Below are positions 8,457 to 13,672 of a stretch of DNA of 13,672 nucleotides, in pieces. A program made the position numbers and the translations under genes. Source of the stretch: Thoreauomyces humboldtii. Taxonomy: Eukaryota; Chytridiomycota; Chytridiomycetes; Spizellomycetales; Powellomycetaceae. Each line of letters opens with the position of its first letter. The first letter of the stretch is position 1. The notes beneath the pieces were generated by a model, which saw only the letters and a program-made list of their open reading frames with translations, did no database searches and was not told the DNA's origin. The stretch lies in NCBI GenBank assembly GCA_027596035.1, contig JADGJA010000626.1, positions 1-13,672 on the forward strand, written 5' to 3'.

Positions 8457-10158
8457 ATGTCACGTCGTCCGTCCTCCTTCGTAGCCCCTACCGGCGAAGG
8501 CAGTTCCTCATGCGGCTACTGTCACTCCAAGACCGACTCGTCGCACTCGGTCGGATTGTGGGCCTACGAGCTCTCACCGAACGACTATCAGGACCTCATT
8601 GACCGCGGGTGGCGACGGAGCGGAAAGTACCTTTACAAGCCTACGGTCACCACTTCTTGCTGTCCGCCGCTCACGATCAGATGTCGCGTCGAAGAGTACG
8701 CTCCGGGAAAGGGACATAAGAAGGTCGTCAAGAAGATGCGCAAGTTTCTGGAACGCGGCGTTGGGGTGAAGAGGAAGGGTGGGAAGGAGGAGGAGGAGGA
8801 CGGAGGGGAGGCGGCGGTGGTGGAGAGCGAGGTTGTGGATGCTACGCACGACATGCCAATGGAGGAGGTGTTTCAGGAACCATCACGGGTCCCACCGCCA
8901 GCTCCATCGATGAACGCCGAAACCGATCCGCCATCGAAGGACGACGTTCATCCGGCTGCCGCAGACGCATTGAAGGAGGCCACGACGAAGCCAACATCTG
9001 TGACAGCAGATTTGAGAACCGAGCCGAAAACGGCAAAGATAAAACCGGATCGGCCACCATCAAAGCCAAAGAAGAAAAATGCACCACCCATCACGGACAT
9101 CGCACAACTCATTCAGGAAGCCGAAGCCCCGACCACCGCCTCCTCGCCATCCCACACTGTCACCGTTACCATCGCTCGCGCTACATTTACAGAGGAAACA
9201 TATGCCCTTTACCGAACTTACCAAACTGTGATCCACAAGGATCCACCAGAAAAACACACCAAGAAAGGATACATTCAGTTTCTGGTCGACTCTCCTCTGA
9301 CAGCCTCGCCATCCATCCCTTTTGGGACGTTTCACCAGTCGTATCGGATCGACGGCAAGCTGATAGCGGTGGCGGTGCTGGACGTGCTTCCAAGTTGCGT
9401 GTCTAGCGTATACTTCATGTACGATCCAGCGTACGGCCATCTAAGTCTGGGAACTTATTCGGCTTTGAGAGAGATCGTGCTGGTCAGGACTCTCATGAAG
9501 CAGATCCCGACATTGCGTTACTACTACATGGGTACGGAGGCGGTCTTTTTGCGACATGTGCTACACAACCAATCTTATCATTCATGTGTAGGCTTCTATA
9601 TACATAGCTGCCAGAAGATGCTGTATAAAGCGCAATACCATCCATCGGATGAGTCAAATCTGATTCTGTAGCTACAAGTCCGTCTCACTCGTTTGATACT
9701 TTGCACGTAGCGCAGCAGCACCTTGTATCAAGCATGGGACACTGACAGTGACCCACATAGCTAATGCTTCAACCACTAGATGCGGTACACGTGGACTCCC
9801 ACACAAATTGCGCTCCCGATCCTAGACCAAGAGAAGATTGCGCCGCTCTCTTCCCCATCGTCCGACGCCGACACCGCTTCCGGGATCGATCGACTGCGCG
9901 TCGCGGACGCGGGAACTCTGTCGAGCGTAACGGACCGCGAAGTCAGCGCGCTCTACGCGTTTGAGGACGGAACGTTGGTTCCGTTTTCGGTAAGATGCGT
10001 CCCCTATTGACAGGGACTTTGATGGTTGTTCTCACTCCGGGTATGTGGTACATCACTCCTAGAGGACCGACACCTACGAGGAGAACAAGGAGGATGTTCG
10101 GCAACTGTATGGTTTGATTGGGAAGGAGCTGATCCGGAGGACGGTGCTGGTCACTTGA
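8457..10158 (+). CDS. ATE1: Arginyl-tRNA--protein transferase (N-end rule arginylation)
   Basis: Transfers arginine from Arg-tRNA to N-terminal Asp/Glu (or oxidised Cys), marking proteins for ubiquitin-dependent decay. The N-terminal domain has the conserved CGYC (Cys19, Cys22), DRGWRRSG (49-56) and CCP (Cys68-Cys69); the four Cys match those reported to bind a metal or Fe-S centre in yeast ATE1. A charged low-complexity linker (about 100-230, with an acidic EEEED run) precedes the catalytic C-terminal domain: KKGYIQFL (269-276), FGTFHQSYRIDGKLIAV, SSVYFMYDP, SLGTYSALREI and YIHSCQKM (381-388). Exons are 8457-9668 (end uncertain), 9780-9989 and 10063-10158; the last two code for the usual ATE1 tail (RYTWTP, then DVRQLYGLIG). 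The first junction has no in-frame GT-AG solution: see findings. If joined codon to codon the protein has 505 aa. The start at 8457 best fits the usual short distance to CGYC; in-frame ATGs at 8352 and 8244 are alternatives. Confidence 0.92.
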
Positions 10159-10265
10159 TTCTATATACTACGTAGTGGACAACTCGCGGCGTGATGATAA
10201 ATGCTATCAAGCTGGCAACTGACGCTTGGATAGACACTGTCGTCCTGGCTATGTCAGGTATGGAA

Positions 10266-10271
10266 TATATA
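10266..10271 (+). promoter_or_regulatory. Candidate TATA box (TATATA)
   Basis: TATATA lies 90-95 nt upstream of the ATG at 10361 in the 200-nt gap after ATE1. A second TATATA is at 10162-10167, just after the ATE1 stop, and more likely belongs to the ATE1 3' UTR. The spacing to a plausible start is reasonable for fungi, but this is a short motif and could be chance. Confidence 0.3.
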
Positions 10272-10360
10272 GCCCGCCGCTGTCAGCGCGATTGGTCCAG
10301 GGGATTCGGACGCACTTCCAGATCACAAGCTGTTGCAAGTTGCAACCTTTCCCACTCCCT

Positions 10361-11346
10361 ATGATCACGCCAGAAACGGCTTGCGCACAGAACATGCTTA
10401 CTTCGGGCGACAACTTGCCTGCGCTTATACCGCCTAGCTCAGTGCCTGTGCAGACGCCGATCCCGACGCCGACACCGACGCCGAGGTCAACGTCAACGTC
10501 TGCGGAATTGGTGCGCACCTCTCATTCGCGTCCAGTTGCCACCTTGCGCTACTGACTCGTCCGTTGTTACTACATTCCCAACCCAAAAAGGCAACATCAT
10601 CGCTAACATGTCCAACACCGCAAGAGCACCCCCATCAGGACATATTCGAGGACGTCGAAACCATACCTCAGCCTCCTACCCTCCAACGACACAACTTTGC
10701 TCTCCAAACCGCCTTGCAGCAAGCCACGCCTGAAACCCTGGTCGGCATCCTTCTGTATCTCAGCGCGCGAGGCTCGTCTAGCAACATAAGCAAACTCCTC
10801 CTGCAGGCGCCCGACCTCGCCTTCGCTAGCTTCGAAGCCACTTTGAAGCATGTCGTCGGTGACGCTCGAAAGAGAGCAAGGAAATCCAAAGCTAAACCCG
10901 AGACGTATCTCATCTCGGAGGCGGTTCAAGAAATGTTTGAAGGAATCTCGGAGGATTCAGAGTCGGGAGCTCAGATTCGGTGCATGTGTCTGTTGGCTGA
11001 GACGTTGTTGAGTGTGGACAGGAAGGAGGCGGAGGACGGCAATGGGAATGCCAGTGGGAATCCTTCGTTTCACGGAGAGATCGTGATGACCAAGATGGAC
11101 TCAAGGATATCTTCCATCTTGGAGAACCTGAAGGATGGCGAGGGAAGTCATCTCATGGCGCTCCTGCCCAATGTCATGAGACTCTTTCGGGCCGATACGT
11201 GGAACGAGGATCACATGGACCTGGTCGCTGGAAACAAGGCGGCCGCTCTTTTGGTGAAACGAGCTTTGGACGGAAGTCGTGCACTGGATGGTCCACCCTT
11301 GAAGAAGATCAAGATGGAGGAGAAGCTGGGAGAGGAGCAGTCGTGA
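10361..11346 (+). CDS. Hypothetical helical protein with a C-terminal basic (NLS-like) patch
   Basis: Not recognised. Two exons (10361-10510 and 10591-11346) join in frame through an 80-nt intron with a CTGAC branch-like site and an AAAAAG acceptor, giving 301 aa. Residues 1-50 are Pro/Thr-rich and include PTPTPTP coded by a 12-bp tandem repeat. From about residue 80 the sequence is mainly amphipathic helix (ALQQATPETLVGILLYLSAR) with a basic stretch RKRARKSKAK near 150-160. The end carries PPLKKIK (285-291), a monopartite NLS-like motif, so nuclear location is likely but inferred. The ATG at 10394 has a better context (A at -3) than 10361 and may be the true start, removing 11 residues. A distant relation to Cut8/Sts1-type proteasome tethers was considered from the size and helical pattern but is not supported by any motif I can name. 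Confidence 0.7.
10451..10486 (+). repeat. Three 12-bp tandem units coding for Pro-Thr repeats
   Basis: Three imperfect units of the form CCGACGCCGANN, in the reading frame of the hypothetical gene, code for QTPI-PTPT-PTPR. A short TCAACG duplication follows at 10487-10498. The repeat adds a flexible Pro/Thr stretch and may vary in number between strains. Confidence 0.75.
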
Positions 11347-11409
11347 GAGTTCTTGGGGCGTGGCGAAGAAGAGCTTGGCGTATCTATTGTCATCGATTGG
11401 GAATCTATT

Positions 11410-12453
11410 TCACTGATTCAGGATCAGGGGCAACCCGTCCTTTCCACCTCCGATGACCACAATCTTGGCATTGGGCGAATTCGCCAACCGTTCCGTCGCC
11501 TCGATTCCCTTCCACCTCAACAGATTCTGACTGACTCCCTCAGCGACGATCCTCTGAAATCTAGCAATCCCATCCGCCTCGATAGCCTTCCTCTCGGCCT
11601 CAGCTCTTTCCCTCTCCAGAACAAAATGCATCTGCATGCTCCCCTGCTCCGCCCTCAGTTTCTCCTCAATGGCCTGCGTCAACCGGGCCGGTAGAGTCAG
11701 ATCCCGGAATCGGACCTCTTCCACTTGGATCCCCCGCGACGCGAGGGAGGAGCGAAGCGTCTTCTCGACTCGAAGCGTCATCTCCTCGCGTTTCGGCGAG
11801 TTGTACAGGTCTTTGGCCTCGTGCAGGGACGTCACGTCTCGGATGCTGGAACGGAGTTGGGGACGGAAGACGACGTCCAGGTATTGTGGACCCACGGTCT
11901 TGTAGATTTCGGCGGCGCTGCGGGTCATTCGCGAAAACGGACGTTAGACTTTCCGATGTAAGGATGACAGACGAATGAGGTTGAAATATCCGTTTACCTT
12001 TCCGGTTGGAGACGGAACAGAACAGACACAGCCATGTTGATGGAAAGACCCTCCTTGCTGGGAGCCGTGCAAGCGTAGTCCTCCAATTGCGTCTTCGTCG
12101 ATATCCGGACGCACTTTTCCAACGGAGATTTCCAACTGAATCCCGGATGGAGGATCGTGGGTTGAACCACTCCGAATCGATCGAGGACGCCAACGTGGCC
12201 CGCGGGAACGACCTGACGAAGAAGAGAAGTCGCTATGAGCTGTCTGTGCGGTTGATTGTCATGGAGTAGTATGAAAGCTTGATACCGTGAAGAAGGAATA
12301 GTCAGATTTGAGGTACTTGTAGGTGAGTACCGAACCCACGATCAGGGCTCCCGCTTTGGCAAGGGGCCGTCCCCGTGGTTGCTGCATGCGCTGTCGGAGG
12401 ATGTGGGCAGCTCTGCCAAACGAGGTCTCTGCGACTTTGTCGAACTGGGTCAT
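11410..12453 (-). CDS. SPFH/band 7 (prohibitin-like) membrane protein
   Basis: Three exons on the minus strand (12453-12286, 12212-11998, 11917-11410) join in frame to 296 aa. Residues about 32-50 (LAKAGALIVGSVLTYKYLK) form a single N-terminal membrane anchor. An SPFH domain follows: VVPAGHVGVLDRFGVV (57-72), LHPGFSWKSPL, then SAAEIYKTVGPQYLDVVFRPQLRS after the second intron. A coiled-coil segment rich in Glu, Arg and Ala (ERERAEAERKAIEADGIA) leads to LLRWKGIEATERLANSPNAK and a GGGKDGLPLIL end. Family members build ring-like membrane assemblies and regulate membrane proteases. This C-terminus is closer to the prohibitin-like proteins of bacteria and some eukaryotes than to PHB1 or PHB2, so it is probably not a core mitochondrial prohibitin subunit; which membrane it uses is unknown. 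It is tail-to-tail with the preceding hypothetical gene. Confidence 0.92.
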
Positions 12454-13672
12454 GATCGTAAGAAGTTTTGAATGGTGTGGATGACTTCATCCTGAGCTCG
12501 TGTGGAGATGCGTCCGAGTATTTGTAGCTTGAGGTGTTGTGGGGCCCTGCTCATCAAAGTGTGCGATGGTGTGGTCGTGGTTCCGACGAGCGGCTGCCAG
12601 GATGCGCGTGGACGCGTGAGAGACCGACACGTCGTGGTTCGGTCGGTTCCGACACCTTTGACAGAGAAATTGGGGATGACTCGACAGCTTCTTGCTCTGC
12701 CCCTTGCGCACACGCTCCTCTCCTCCCACTTTTCCTGGCCATCCAATATGAGCGGACAAAGCGCATGTGAGGTCGATAATGGATAGCCAAAGGTTTCATA
12801 CGAGCTGAATGTGATGTGAGCTTGCCGCCGTCGTTGACTGTCACTGTCAGGAAACTCCTTTTGCGATCGTTTTTGCCAAAACATCAGGACGCTGAGACAG
12901 ACTACAGTGCCAGCGGAGGACCGCCCAACCGCCACATGCTTCTTCTGGTTGACCGGTGGGTCGGATAGTCCTTGTTTCCCTGACAACACAACGATCAGTT
13001 CACTGTCGCATCTACAATTTACTCTGAAACATTTCGAACACATCGAGGACCTGTTCTGTGCTCTTCAAATTGAAGCCGTTGAGATCGTTGTTCTTCGAAT
13101 CCAAATGATAAAGGCTGTCACGATCACCGTGGCGAAGAGGGACGCTGCATAGTTCAAGGAAAATCTGATCGTCCCGCTGGTGGCTTGAGCAATTCTAAGA
13201 ACACATGCAAGACGATCATATTAGACATGACGATCATAAATACATGGTGCTCCATGTCGAAGAAACTACATGTGACGTCGGTGCATCCGTATCCAGATTC
13301 GACAGCAACGGGGTTTACGCAGGTTCACGTCTCGCCTATTCTTTAGTCTTCGCGCTCGGCGATAATGTCGACCGTTAATAGATGGCCTCTCGGATGTGAT
13401 GAACCAAGAGGATTTATGCAGGCTACAGAGGGGTATTTGCGATGGTGATACATGAAGCTATCATTTATACGATCATCACGACGACCGCGTCATGCGGAAA
13501 GTTCGGCCTTATTCGGCATCGATTGTTGTCGCTGACGACGTTCTATCCATACCTGGAGGTCGGCTGGCTGTTACTTACACCTGTCTCGTTCTGCCGGCTG
13601 CGAGCCAGATGTCAGGTCTAACGCTACTTGTTTCGAGCAGTCAAAAACCCGGCCAGCCCGTTACTTCTGTGA
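12454..13672. other. Gene-poor stretch upstream of the SPFH gene
   Basis: No gene is supported in these 1.2 kb. The part next to the SPFH start should carry its promoter and leader. A 197-codon ATG-initiated frame on the minus strand (13043-12450) has no domain likeness, skewed Ser/Arg/Thr composition and overlaps the SPFH start codon by ATGA; it is treated as an untested upstream ORF. From about 13160 to the end no frame of 60 codons exists on either strand. A 10-bp direct repeat (GACGATCATA) occurs at 13211-13220 and 13229-13238. Confidence 0.5.

Noticed and set aside
9667..9674. Stop-codon readthrough (TAG CTA) extending ATE1
   Set aside because: The downstream frame meets another stop within about a dozen codons and does not resemble the ATE1 tail, which is found instead at 9780.
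9589..9779. Phase-0 donor GTAGGC in ATE1 as a solution for the broken junction
   Set aside because: It would remove the conserved YIHSCQKM-x-YK segment of the transferase domain, which is present intact.

Overview
The window is nuclear DNA of an intron-rich filamentous or yeast-like fungus, most likely a basidiomycete. The evidence is six protein genes, five of them interrupted by GT-AG introns (mostly 63-117 nt; several show CTAAC/CTGAC-type branch sites), CT-rich leaders, and typical fungal families. I see no rRNA, tRNA, transposon, CRISPR array or prokaryotic operon. The phylum call is inference from gene structure only.

Layout, left to right: (1) 345-2517 (+), a secreted copper-radical (galactose-oxidase-type, AA5) alcohol oxidase in seven exons with all copper ligands present. 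(2) 3412-5638 (+), a five-exon protein with a SAP-like N-terminus, a SAM-like middle domain and a long basic Ser/Thr-rich tail; not recognised beyond that. (3) 6065-7905 (-), a three-exon TMEM135-like multi-pass membrane protein. (4) 8457-10158 (+), arginyl-tRNA--protein transferase ATE1, divergent from gene 3, with one exon junction that cannot be joined in frame by a standard GT-AG intron. (5) 10361-11346 (+), an unrecognised two-exon protein with a C-terminal basic patch. (6) 11410-12453 (-), a three-exon SPFH/band 7 prohibitin-like membrane protein, tail-to-tail with gene 5 with only 63 nt between stop codons. The last 1.2 kb (12454-13672) has no supportable gene.

The genes do not form an obvious pathway: they look like ordinary, independently transcribed fungal genes. 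Genes 3 and 4 share a promoter region of about 550 bp, which holds a perfect 14-bp palindrome. The best second looks are the ATE1 splice anomaly, the altered substrate pocket of the AA5 oxidase, the domain order of the TMEM135-like protein compared with the animal protein, and the SAP+SAM combination in gene 2. No clearly new multi-gene system was found.
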